A DNA stretch of 33,493 bases from Prevotella sp. (GTDB taxonomy: Bacteria > Bacteroidota > Bacteroidia > Bacteroidales > Bacteroidaceae): the NCBI GenBank assembly GCA_016281055.1, contig JAEEHW010000121.1:1-33493 (forward strand), in the 5' to 3' direction. This document shows, piece after piece, positions 1-7,394 of this stretch; the first letter of the stretch is position 1; each line of letters begins with the position of its first letter. Both the position numbers and the translations under genes were made by a program. The notes under the pieces are model-generated. The model made no database searches. It was not told the origin of the DNA and worked only from the letters and a program-made list of their open reading frames with translations.

Positions 1-1
1 G

Positions 2-214
2 GGCGACAAAATACGCACAGTTGCTGGCGACGTAAACAATGACGGCTCTGTGACCATGGCCGACGCCAACATGGTAGTGAACTACTTCCTCGCTACGGAC
101 AAGAACAGCATCAGCGGCTTCAACAAGGAGGCTGGCGACGTCAACAAGGACGGAGATATCAGCATGGCTGATGCAAATGCTATAGTAAACTTATTCCTGG
201 GTACAGGCAATTAA
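2..214 (+). CDS. C-terminal end of a dockerin-repeat protein (5' truncated)
   Basis: An open frame entering from the left edge gives 70 residues before TAA. It contains two copies of a calcium-loop repeat, GDVNNDGSVTMADANMVVNY and GDVNKDGDISMADANAIVNL, separated by about 35 residues. This is the duplicated F-hand layout of type I dockerins, usually found at the C terminus of secreted glycoside hydrolases, peptidases or surface proteins in gut Bacteroidota. The catalytic or binding part lies outside the window, so the activity cannot be named. The stop is 8 nt before the next start, so the two genes may be cotranscribed. Cellulosomes are not known in this group, so a role in calcium-dependent surface assembly is only an inference. 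Confidence 0.75.
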   Translation, partial: GDKIRTVAGDVNNDGSVTMADANMVVNYFLATDKNSISGFNKEAGDVNKDGDISMADANAIVNLFLGTGN

Positions 215-222
215 TAACAACA

Positions 223-939
223 ATGGTCGTGATTCTTGCAGGAATACTCCCGGCTGTATTGCTGTGGTGGTATATAATATGGAAAGATACTAAGAAAGAG
301 CCGCTGTCTAAACTATTGAAGGCGGTTACGCTTGGCATACTGATATGCCTCCCCGTGGCAATGGTGGAGGAGTTTGTAACAGCGCTGTTTCTTGACGAAG
401 AGGCAGGGGTAAGTAGTTTTGCTGATGTCGTGATAGATGCTTTCTTTGTGGCAGCCGTACCGGAGGAAGTCTTTAAGTTGATAGCCCTTTGGCTGGTGTT
501 GCGCAAGAATAAGTATTTCGACGAGCATTTTGACGGGATTGTATATGCCGTGAGCGTCGGACTGGGTTTTGCAGGTCTTGAGAATATCATGTACCTACTG
601 GATGAGGGTGACGATTGGCAGACGGTTGCATTCCTGCGTGCGTTCATGTCTGTGCCTGGCCACTATGCCTTTGCCGTGCTGATGGGATACTATTATTCTG
701 TGCATCATTTCGTTGACCATTCGATGCGTAGCGCCTTCCTTACATTAGGTGCTCCGATACTGGCACACGGGCTATATGACATGTTCCTAATGTCGACGGG
801 GCTGGACTGGGTGATAGGTGGTATAGGCTTTGTTGCCGCCATTTACCTGTGCATCCGCGTACATAAGATTGCATACAGGAAAATCCACGTTCAGTTGCAG
901 CGTGACAAAGATGAAATGCATACATCGTCAGTGGCATGA
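223..939 (+). CDS. PrsW-family intramembrane protease
   Basis: A 238-residue polytopic membrane protein. It shows the hallmarks of PrsW glutamic-type membrane proteases: a PEEVFK motif (Glu81-Glu82), GLEN in a membrane helix (Glu120), a conserved His147 in a VPGHYAF segment and an AHGLYD motif (His182, Asp186). The first helix starts at residue 3 and is followed by a basic loop (KDTKKEP), typical of the family N terminus, which supports this start. Characterised PrsW of Bacillus cleaves an anti-sigma factor. No sigma or anti-sigma gene is visible here, so the substrate is unknown. The gene follows the dockerin gene by 8 nt, and no obvious terminator is seen in the 290 nt after it. Confidence 0.8.
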   Translation: MVVILAGILPAVLLWWYIIWKDTKKEPLSKLLKAVTLGILICLPVAMVEEFVTALFLDEEAGVSSFADVVIDAFFVAAVPEEVFKLIALWLVLRKNKYFDEHFDGIVYAVSVGLGFAGLENIMYLLDEGDDWQTVAFLRAFMSVPGHYAFAVLMGYYYSVHHFVDHSMRSAFLTLGAPILAHGLYDMFLMSTGLDWVIGGIGFVAAIYLCIRVHKIAYRKIHVQLQRDKDEMHTSSVA

Positions 940-1141
940 AGAATATAATTGCGGGTATAATCAAGAATGAATAAAAACGCAAGCCAGGCAAGTGTTGGTA
1001 TTATCACAAATGTATTGTGTATATAGTTTATAATCAACGAATTTGTATTATAACACTTTTGGTGCTATACTTCTTGTATTGTGTATTCAGAGGGCATTTT
1101 ATGATAAAAATTGTATATGGCAAAACGATTTCTCTCTGTAT

Positions 1142-1174
1142 TTTGCACGATATTCAAAAAAGTTTATATCTTTG
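1142..1174 (+). promoter_or_regulatory. Bacteroidota-type promoter for the decayed OB-fold gene
   Basis: TTTG at 1142-1145, a 21-bp spacer and TATCTTTG at 1167-1174 match the TTTG-N19-21-TAnnTTTG consensus of the Bacteroidota primary sigma factor. It sits 55 bp upstream of the ATG at 1230. The rest of 940-1229 is AT-rich, with only short degenerate repeats (TGTATTGTGTAT occurs twice, near 1011 and 1075). Confidence 0.75.
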
Positions 1175-1229
1175 CAGTTGATTTATTAATTTAAACAATC
1201 TATGCACAATAATATAAAAGAATAACGAT

Positions 1230-1987
1230 ATGAAAAAACTGATTTATTCAATGCTGGCACTGTTCTGTGTCACATATATGTGAAAGGTAAAATCTCCAGC
1301 ATTGTCAACAAAGGAACGTACTCTGAGAGCGGAAGCTATGGCAATGCTTCATTCTGCATTTCCGAAGACGGTACTCAGAATAATGAGTTGTACTGCTTCC
1401 GCATACTCTACTATGAAAACAAGAAATATGAGTCAGGTCAGACCGATATTAAGGTTGGCGACGAGGTCATTGTTTGTGGAAAATGGATGAACTATAGAAA
1501 TAATACTCCCGAAACGGTATCAGGCGGAGCATATCTCGTTTCGCTCATGCGTGCAAATAATGGCGGTTCCTCTGTAGTTTCTTTCAATACGAATTCCGAC
1601 ACCCAGACATGGAAGACTGCGACTGACGGCACCTATGGTTCCGGCTACAGCACCACGACGAATAGCCTGGATATAGGCTACTATAAATATCAATGTTCTT
1701 CGTCCTTGGTAGCCCCGAATTCGAACCACATACGTATTTACAAGAACTCCGTGCTCAGCATCGCTACGACTGATGGAAGGAAAATCAAGAAGATTGTCAT
1801 CAACTGCGCACCTAACGCAGGAACTACGTCCTATTGCTTCGACATGTCGGGCCTGGAGGGCTGTGCAAATGCTATGGCTGACAAGTCGGCTCTGATAGTA
1901 ACTTGGAACGGCTCTACTAAAAAAGTACTCCTATATCCTAAGGACGGTCAGGTTCGTATGGAGAAGATTACTGTCGAATTGGAATAA
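1230..1987 (+). pseudogene. Secreted OB-fold domain protein, signal peptide out of frame
   Basis: The promoter-proximal ATG at 1230 encodes a good signal-peptide start (MKKLIYSMLALFCVTYM) that stops at TGA 1281-1283. The rest is open in another frame: VKGKISSIVNKGTYSESGSY from 1280 to 1987, about 235 residues. The first ~90 residues resemble the OB-fold domain common in secreted Prevotella and Bacteroides proteins (YVKGKI...YGNASFCISEDGT...IKVGDEVIVCGKW). The remainder is probably a beta-sandwich domain. The part normally preceding YVKGKI is missing. The simplest reading is a deletion joining the signal peptide to the middle of the OB domain, out of frame. A GTG start at 1280 is possible but would give an unsecreted fragment. 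Frameshifting, phase variation or sequence error cannot be excluded. Confidence 0.65.
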
Positions 1988-2009
1988 GACAGGAAGATTT
2001 TGCGAATAC

Positions 2010-2062
2010 AAACAAATATAATGACCCAACGAGGATTGCCCGTTGGGTCATTATATTTGTTT
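2010..2062. terminator. Perfect 22-bp hairpin, bidirectional terminator
   Basis: 2010-2031 is exactly complementary to 2041-2062, with a 9-nt loop (AGGATTGCC). The core is ATGACCCAACG against CGTTGGGTCAT, flanked by A/T tracts that give a U-run in either direction. It begins 22 nt after the stop of the OB-fold gene and lies between convergent genes, so it probably ends both transcripts. Nothing convincing is seen in 2063-2251. Confidence 0.85.
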
Positions 2063-2251
2063 AAATGTAACGATTCTGTGAATATACTTTTAGCCTACGG
2101 CGTACCATTAATTATCATTAATAGCATGAATTCTTTCATAAATTTATGGTAAATTATATGACATTTATGGGCATTAATGGTGCCTCGCAGAGAATAAAAT
2201 TTCATTAATATGGCATTCGCTGAATAGTTACGTTTGAATCATCAGATTAAA

Positions 2252-2860
2252 TTAACGCCTGCTGAACCCGTTACCGGTCCACTTCAGCGTCTTCGTCGTT
2301 TTCTTTCCAGAATCGTTCCACTTAGTCACTGTGATGTCCTTGCCCACGCGTGGCAGTCCATACGAGGTGTTGAAGTATTCCACCTCAATACCCATGTCAA
2401 CGTACTCCATCCGCTTTGTAGCATTGTTGTAGCGGAAGAACATCAGACCATCATACTGTCCTGGGTTCAAGCGCATGCCCTCCTGCCACAGTTCCGTGCA
2501 CAGCGCAAACAGTTTGTGCTTCTTGTCGGCCATGTTCCAGTAGCACATCTCCCAACGGTGTGTATATTCGCCGTCCTCATCGGTCTGCTCCACTAGGATG
2601 TAGCCGGCATTCTTGTCTACAGTGATAGTATAGCCAGCGGGCTGGGCGGTGCCCGTGCGATAACACTCCAGTGATTTACGCAGTGCGGTCATAGACTCAT
2701 CTGGAGTATCCTCGGGATTGCCATCCATCATCGTAACCCACGACCATGCGAAATCCATGATGTCAGGACTGGTGCCCTGGAATTTCACTTTAATACCGTC
2801 CTGTGCCGACATAGCCAGCGTGCAGAACACAAACATAATTGCTAAAGTAAGTCTTTTCAT
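2252..2860 (-). CDS. Secreted protein of unknown function
   Basis: 202 residues. It starts with a clear Sec signal peptide (MKRLTLAIMFVFCTLAMSAQ, probable cleavage after Ala19), so the product is periplasmic or secreted. The mature part is polar, mixed alpha/beta and rich in Trp and Tyr. It contains WEMCYWNMADKKHKLFALCT and a charged end (VTKWNDSGKKTTKTLKWTGN). No family is recognised, and no catalytic motif or lipobox is seen. It has its own -7 element in the 219-nt gap to the next reverse-strand gene, so it need not be cotranscribed with it. Its 3' end faces the hairpin at 2010-2062. Confidence 0.75.
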   Translation of the reverse strand: MKRLTLAIMFVFCTLAMSAQDGIKVKFQGTSPDIMDFAWSWVTMMDGNPEDTPDESMTALRKSLECYRTGTAQPAGYTITVDKNAGYILVEQTDEDGEYTHRWEMCYWNMADKKHKLFALCTELWQEGMRLNPGQYDGLMFFRYNNATKRMEYVDMGIEVEYFNTSYGLPRVGKDITVTKWNDSGKKTTKTLKWTGNGFSRR

Positions 2861-3010
2861 AATTCTGAATTTAATTAGGTAGCTACTATATTATCATACA
2901 ATGCAGACAACAAGTGTCTTTTGGTTGAAGGATTAAGGTTGTTACTTTTGCTGTATTCCCCAAATAGTCCTTATTCTTTATTCTTCCCAACCATATTCCT
3001 TTTACGGGTA

Positions 3011-3018
3011 CAAAGTTA
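3011..3018 (-). promoter_or_regulatory. -7 element for the 202-residue secreted protein
   Basis: On the reverse strand this reads TAACTTTG, a perfect TAnnTTTG box, about 150 bp upstream of the start at 2860. No good TTTG -33 element is found at the expected distance, so the promoter is either weak or activator-dependent. The implied leader is long, about 140 nt. Confidence 0.55.
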
Positions 3019-3079
3019 CATAAAATATTTTATTATGACGTAAGTTTTGCTTATTTCTTACACTAGGAATATCTATTTC

Positions 3080-3901
3080 TTATAGATCCTCGATAACCTG
3101 CACATCATCATAAGCGAAATAGGCAGGAGTTACCAATCCAAATTCATTGGTGCATGAACCATCTACATAGAATTCTACCTTTACCACAGCTCCCAATGTG
3201 GAAAGAGAGAACTTTGTCCAGTCTGTTACGAATTTTCCATCCTTAGCCAGATAGAACTCTACAGTACCAGTGGGCAAATTGTTTGCATTATATCCGGTTG
3301 CGACAATCTTCAACCAATCCTCACCGTTCTTGAATGGAGTTCCCGATTTCCTCATTTCATTCAACGTGTAGCTGGTATTAGTAACGTACATGTGGTCTAT
3401 GATACGAGCTTTCTTATCACTGAAATACAGAGCCGGCACTATTGCTCCCTCATAGCTCTTATATCCATTATGCACACAGAAATTACGCGAACCGTTGTGT
3501 CCTGTGGCAAGAGGAATGGCCAGCTGCAACTCATAAGTTGCTTCGCTCTCAGCCACCCCTGTATAATTAGACACGGCATGGCCACCGCCCCAATATGCAT
3601 TGTCACCATATCCGTTAGGCAACATATGAGCCAGGTATGTATTTTTATCATCATTCCACTGGTAAATCGTACCTTCTTCGCCCGGGTAAAGAATAGAACC
3701 ACCGTACTGTGAATCATCAATCAGCGAGGACCATGAGCTTCCTCCTAGATAATTGGTACCACCCGTCCAGTCGTCATCTTCAAAAGTCAACAGTCTGTAA
3801 TTTGTTTGTGTTATAAAAAAACCGTCGTCGGCAACATTACACGACGTAACAGCCATGCCACAAACCAAAGCAGCAAAAGCAATAGATAAATACTTTTTCA
3901 T
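3080..3901 (-). CDS. DUF4465-family surface lipoprotein
   Basis: 273 residues with a lipoprotein signal (MKKYLSIAFAALVCGMAVTSCN, lipid-anchored Cys21). The C-terminal half has the features of the DUF4465 family (DWTKFSLSTLGAVVKVEFYV followed by a Gly-rich PAYFAYDDV end). This beta-sandwich fold is found in Bacteroidota exported proteins, sometimes near TonB-dependent transporters. The central region, with a Tyr-Trp-Gly-Gly-Gly-His segment and an ALYFSD strand, also fits. No SusC/SusD or TonB receptor is within view, so no ligand is inferred. It has a textbook promoter at 3967-3997. The start is fixed by the signal peptide. Confidence 0.8.
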   Translation of the reverse strand: MKKYLSIAFAALVCGMAVTSCNVADDGFFITQTNYRLLTFEDDDWTGGTNYLGGSSWSSLIDDSQYGGSILYPGEEGTIYQWNDDKNTYLAHMLPNGYGDNAYWGGGHAVSNYTGVAESEATYELQLAIPLATGHNGSRNFCVHNGYKSYEGAIVPALYFSDKKARIIDHMYVTNTSYTLNEMRKSGTPFKNGEDWLKIVATGYNANNLPTGTVEFYLAKDGKFVTDWTKFSLSTLGAVVKVEFYVDGSCTNEFGLVTPAYFAYDDVQVIEDL

Positions 3902-3966
3902 TTCTATGAAAATAAATTTGTTTAAATTATTAATGTATGTTTGTATTTTTTTTTTCTAATTGAATG

Positions 3967-3997
3967 CAAAATTACAAAAAAAAACGGGAAATACAAA
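3967..3997 (-). promoter_or_regulatory. Promoter of the DUF4465 lipoprotein gene
   Basis: Read on the reverse strand: TTTG (3997-3994), a 19-bp spacer, then TAATTTTG (3974-3967). This matches the Bacteroidota consensus and lies 66 bp upstream of the start codon at 3901. The 295-nt divergent gap 3902-4196 holds this promoter and the forward one at 4139. A short open frame inside it has no credible features. Confidence 0.8.
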
Positions 3998-4138
3998 ATA
4001 AGGCAAAGAAATGTTATGATTGACTCTTTACCTTACTTTTTGTCCGACGGTGTTGTTGGTATTGTCTGCCTTCATGATGAGTATCATCTATCGCAACGGC
4101 AGTTAAATACGATTTTGCACACTAAAAAACAAAAAACA

Positions 4139-4170
4139 TTTGTCTAATTCGGAAGAATTAATTAACTTTG
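4139..4170 (+). promoter_or_regulatory. Promoter of the acidic protein/aspartyl protease pair
   Basis: TTTG at 4139-4142, a 20-bp spacer and TAACTTTG at 4163-4170 are a full match to the Bacteroidota consensus. The ATG at 4197 lies 27 bp downstream of the -7 box, leaving a short leader of about 20 nt. Confidence 0.82.
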
Positions 4171-4196
4171 CCGATGACTGGACGGTTATCTAAGGC

Positions 4197-4613
4197 ATGA
4201 ACAAGAAGAAACTAATAAAATACATATTATTTGGCATGTGGATTGTCTATATGTGCGTTGGCGTATATTGTTTCATACAGAACGAGAATAGCAAGGACAA
4301 TGCCACTACGGAGGTGCAGGACGACAACCTAACGGTGACACCAACCACAGACTCTGTTGCAGACAAAAATACAGCCACCCCCAAAAAACTCACCCACACG
4401 CAGCATGACAAGAGCAATACGAGTGAGCATAAAGACAATGGTGAGGATGACGATGAGAAAGAGGCAAGAGCACACGAAATGGGCGAAATAGAAGGTTATG
4501 AGGTGACTAACTTCGATGACCAAGTCCCTGGAGATGAATACGAACCAGAGTTTGTGGAAGGTGACCGTCCAGACCCGGAACTGTATATTCAGGACGATGA
4601 TGAGAAAAAGTAA
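4197..4613 (+). CDS. Small membrane-anchored acidic protein, unknown function
   Basis: 138 residues. A basic start (MNKKKLIK) is followed by one hydrophobic helix (about residues 9-27), so it is probably N-terminally anchored with the rest outside the cytoplasm. After the anchor comes a Thr/Asn/Asp-rich low-complexity stretch. The second half is strongly acidic, ending DPELYIQDDDEKK. No family is recognised. It is the first gene behind a strong promoter. Its last codons overlap the start of the downstream protease gene, so translation of the two is probably coupled and the products may act together. A disordered acidic tether or protease partner would fit, but this is inference. Confidence 0.6.
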   Translation: MNKKKLIKYILFGMWIVYMCVGVYCFIQNENSKDNATTEVQDDNLTVTPTTDSVADKNTATPKKLTHTQHDKSNTSEHKDNGEDDDEKEARAHEMGEIEGYEVTNFDDQVPGDEYEPEFVEGDRPDPELYIQDDDEKK

Positions 4614-5613
4614 AAGGAAATCATACATTCAGTTGCTGACGGCACTGCTGCTGAGCCTCAATGCCATGATGCTCCATGCACAGCAGGATGCTGACACGGT
4701 GAGGATAGAGACCACAGGCAACTATATCACCATCCCCGTGACGCTGAACGGCAAGCCCATGCGCTTCTTACTCGACACAGGATGTGGGGCAAACGTGGTG
4801 TTCCGTCATGCTGTGGACTCCACAGTGCAGGTGACTGCTGACGGTGACTCGATAGAGAGCAGCACAGGCAGGACGGAGGCGGCAGAGAAGATGATGGGAT
4901 GCCTGAAAGTATGCAAGTATGACGGTGACGACACGGTGCCACTGTATGTCGCCGCTGTGGACAGCGTCATGATGCTGCGCGGCGACGGTATCGTGGGAAT
5001 GCAGTATATACTGGAGCGCAACGGCATGAACATGAAGATTGACGTGCAGGGCAGGCAGGTGATATTCACAAGAGACAAGCATCTGTTTGACAAGGAGGAA
5101 GGCAAGAAATACCGCACCAGACAGTTCGACAAGCGCCTGGCGATAAAGACAAAGGTGAGTCCGGGCATTAAGATAAAGGACGTAGTGATAGACACCGGTT
5201 GCGACCACCTGTTTAGCATGAACTCAGCAGACTTAGAGACGATAATGAACGGCAAGCACCGCGAAAGGTTCGCGCACCAGGTGCAGGGCACGAAGTTATC
5301 AGACATGGGAGGGATGTTCGGACTCACAGAAGAGTCGGTGACGGCACTGAGGCTGGAAGAACTCACGGTGGCGGGACTAATATTCCACGAGGTGGATGTG
5401 GAGACCGGCAGGGAGTCGCTTTTAGGCTTCCCCTTCCTGCAGACGGCCAGCGTGGTGTTTTACCACAAGGGAAAGCGCATAAAGGTGGAGCCATATACGG
5501 CAACACGAGACTTCAGGATAGTACGTCAGGAAGAAAAGGTAAAACGGAGAGGATATACCATGACATATAACAAGGAAACAGTTGTGGAACACTACATTTC
5601 AGGGAAAAAGTAA
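4597..5613 (+). CDS. Two-lobed retropepsin-like aspartyl protease, exported
   Basis: 338 residues from ATG 4597 (ATG 4600 is an equal alternative). An upstream ATG in frame at 4516 would add 27 residues read from inside the previous gene and would bury the signal peptide, so 4597 is preferred. The N terminus is basic plus hydrophobic (MMRKSKRKSYIQLLTALLLS), a signal peptide ending near AQQ. Two aspartyl-protease half-domains follow, each with a catalytic triad: LLDTGCGANVVF (Asp60) and VIDTGCDHLF (Asp199). A closing LLGFPFL resembles the usual psi-loop end. This fits the bacterial retropepsin-like families of Bacteroidota; substrates are unknown. The start overlaps the previous gene by 17 nt. 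Confidence 0.8.
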   Translation: MMRKSKRKSYIQLLTALLLSLNAMMLHAQQDADTVRIETTGNYITIPVTLNGKPMRFLLDTGCGANVVFRHAVDSTVQVTADGDSIESSTGRTEAAEKMMGCLKVCKYDGDDTVPLYVAAVDSVMMLRGDGIVGMQYILERNGMNMKIDVQGRQVIFTRDKHLFDKEEGKKYRTRQFDKRLAIKTKVSPGIKIKDVVIDTGCDHLFSMNSADLETIMNGKHRERFAHQVQGTKLSDMGGMFGLTEESVTALRLEELTVAGLIFHEVDVETGRESLLGFPFLQTASVVFYHKGKRIKVEPYTATRDFRIVRQEEKVKRRGYTMTYNKETVVEHYISGKK

Positions 5614-5630
5614 GAAAATCGCTGAGAAAT

Positions 5631-5661
5631 TTTGCCATAACAATAATTATTGCTAACTTTG
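5631..5661 (+). promoter_or_regulatory. Promoter of the panD-coaBC-coaX block
   Basis: TTTG at 5631-5634, a 19-bp spacer and TAACTTTG at 5654-5661 match the Bacteroidota consensus. The -7 box is 54 bp upstream of panD. No other consensus promoter was found before coaBC or coaX, so this one probably drives the block. Confidence 0.8.
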
Positions 5662-5715
5662 CATTTTATTAGTCGTTAGGGAAACACTCTATATGACATT
5701 CAACAAAGAAAAGTA

Positions 5716-6105
5716 ATGAACATAACACTACTTAAATCAAAGATTCACCGCGCTGTGGTGACACAGGCGGAACTCGACTATGTGGGCAGTGTGACCATTG
5801 ACACGGCACTGCTGCGCGAGGCTGGCATCATGGAATACGAAAAGGTGCAGATAGCCGACGTGAACAATGGAAACCGACTGGAGACCTACGCCATAGCAGG
5901 CGAGGAAGGTTCGGGCGTGATATGCCTGAACGGTGCAGCGGCGAAATGTGTCAGCGTGGGCGACAAGGTAATCATCATGTCGTATGCCGATATGACACCC
6001 GAGGAAGCTGCAAACCATAAGCCTACCGTAGTATTCGTAGATGACGACAACAAGATTGTGCGTAAGGCACACTACGAAAAACACGGCCAACTCTTTGGGG
6101 ATTGA
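5716..6105 (+). CDS. panD: Aspartate 1-decarboxylase (PanD)
   Basis: 129 residues, the normal size for PanD, which converts L-aspartate to beta-alanine for pantothenate. The proenzyme self-cleaves between Gly24 and Ser25 to form the pyruvoyl cofactor; YVGS is present at the right place (residues 22-25). Other family signatures are the N-terminal [12 protein letters not shown], the [20 protein letters not shown] stretch, [20 protein letters not shown] and HKPTVVFVD. The C terminus runs slightly past the usual end. It is the first gene of a cytoplasmic coenzyme A block with coaBC and coaX, behind a consensus promoter. Confidence 0.96.
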   Translation: MNITLLKSKIHRAVVTQAELDYVGSVTIDTALLREAGIMEYEKVQIADVNNGNRLETYAIAGEEGSGVICLNGAAAKCVSVGDKVIIMSYADMTPEEAANHKPTVVFVDDDNKIVRKAHYEKHGQLFGD

Positions 6106-6106
6106 A

Positions 6107-6141
6107 AATGAAGAATGAAGAATATAGAATGAAGAATGAGA
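6107..6141 (+). repeat. Heptamer tandem repeat (AATGAAG)5 between panD and coaBC
   Basis: Five consecutive 7-nt units, starting 2 nt after the panD stop: AATGAAG, AATGAAG, AATATAG, AATGAAG, AATGAGA. 6105-6116 can also pair with 6172-6183 (12 positions, one mismatch), so the whole spacer may fold. Confidence 0.75.
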
Positions 6142-6197
6142 TTCACTATAGCATGGAATCCTTCATCATATATTGTTCATTTTAAGAGAAGAAGATT

Positions 6198-7394
6198 ATG
6201 CTTACAGGAAAGACCATAGTGCTCGGAGTGACCGGCAGCATAGCCGCATACAAGACGGCAATGCTGGCGTCAATGCTTGTGAAGCAGCATGCGGAGGTGC
6301 ACGTCATCATGACGCGCAATGCCACGAACTTTATCGCTCCCATGACTTTCGAGACTCTGACAGGCAACAAATGCATCGTCGATACCTTCGACCGCAACTT
6401 CGACTTCGAGGTAAAGCATGTGTCGCTTGCCAAGAAAGCCGACCTCATACTCGTTGCGCCATGCACGGCCAATGTGATAGGCAAGATGGCCGGCGGCATC
6501 TGTGATGACATGCTGACCACAACACTATGTGCCACGAAAGCCAAGATACTGATAGCACCTGCCATGAACACCGGAATGTGGGAGAATCCCATAGTGCAGG
6601 ACAATATCAGTAAGCTGCAGAAATATAGCTGCCATGTGATAACTCCTGTGGTGGGCAGACTGGCATGTGGCGACACTGGCAGCGGCAAGATGCCTGAGCC
6701 GGAGGTGCTGATGGAACACATACTGCTGCAGGCGGCAAGGGAGAAAACACTCTCAGGCAAGCGCGTGCTGATAAGTGCAGGTCCTACGCAGGAGGCCATA
6801 GACCCCGTGCGCTATATCACCAACCACTCATCAGGCAAGATGGGCTACGCACTGGCGAAGATGGCTGCTGTGAAAGGGGCGGACGTGACACTCGTAAGCG
6901 GTCCGGTGAGCATAAAGGCCTTCAGCGGCATTGACGTGGTATCGGTAAAGAGCGCACAGGATATGTATGAGGCCGTGACCAGTCGCAGTGCCGAGGCAGA
7001 CATCATAATAATGTGCAGCGCCGTGGCTGACTATACACCGGCAGAATACCATGACCAGAAGGTGAAGAAAAAGGACGAAGACATGTCTATACCACTCAAG
7101 CGCACGCAGGACATACTGAAATATCTTGGTGAGCACAAGTGTGACGGTCAGATGTTGATAGGATTTTCAATGGAGACGGAGAACCTGATGGAGAACTCGC
7201 GCAAGAAACTGACGAAGAAGAACGCAGACATCATCTGCGCCAATTCCGTGAGCGAGAACAAGACCGGCTTTGCCGTTGACACCAACCAGGTGACGCTGAT
7301 AACGCAGGAAGAAGTGAAGGAACTGCCGCTGTGCTCAAAGGAAGAAACGGCGGAAATGATATTGGATTATGCATATACTTATCGACATAGGTAA
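6198..7394 (+). CDS. coaBC: Phosphopantothenoylcysteine decarboxylase/synthetase (CoaBC)
   Basis: 398 residues, full length for the bifunctional Dfp/CoaBC flavoprotein. It joins 4'-phosphopantothenate to cysteine (CoaB) and decarboxylates the product (CoaC). The CoaC half has the FMN-binding start GVTGSIAAYK, catalytic His74 (KHVSL), the PAMNTGMW substrate motif (residues 121-128) and the reductive Cys157 (RLACGDTGSGKMPEPEV). The CoaB half begins near residue 186 with GPTQEAIDPVRYITNHSSGK and carries the conserved KVKKKD and LKRTQDIL segments. Its 3' end overlaps coaX by 26 nt, so translation is probably coupled. Start: the ATG directly precedes the conserved LTGKTIVLGVTG. Confidence 0.96.
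   Translation: MLTGKTIVLGVTGSIAAYKTAMLASMLVKQHAEVHVIMTRNATNFIAPMTFETLTGNKCIVDTFDRNFDFEVKHVSLAKKADLILVAPCTANVIGKMAGGICDDMLTTTLCATKAKILIAPAMNTGMWENPIVQDNISKLQKYSCHVITPVVGRLACGDTGSGKMPEPEVLMEHILLQAAREKTLSGKRVLISAGPTQEAIDPVRYITNHSSGKMGYALAKMAAVKGADVTLVSGPVSIKAFSGIDVVSVKSAQDMYEAVTSRSAEADIIIMCSAVADYTPAEYHDQKVKKKDEDMSIPLKRTQDILKYLGEHKCDGQMLIGFSMETENLMENSRKKLTKKNADIICANSVSENKTGFAVDTNQVTLITQEEVKELPLCSKEETAEMILDYAYTYRHR

Noticed and set aside
1011..1090. Direct repeat TGTATTGTGTAT after prsW as a regulatory element
   Set aside because: Two imperfectly spaced short AT-rich copies with no palindrome or phasing; chance occurrence is likely.
2099..2184. Inverted repeat ACCATTAAT / ATTAATGGT with 60-nt loop, considered as a MITE remnant
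   Set aside because: Only 9 bp of perfect pairing in very AT-rich DNA, no target-site duplication seen.
3941..4147. Possible 68-residue gene in the divergent gap 3902-4196
   Set aside because: Its start overlaps the reverse promoter at 3967-3997 and its end overlaps the forward -33 box at 4139; low-complexity start and no family.
4806..5366. Reverse-strand open frame (186 codons) opposite the aspartyl protease
   Set aside because: Antisense to a gene with signal peptide and two DTG motifs; Ser-rich composition and no recognisable features.
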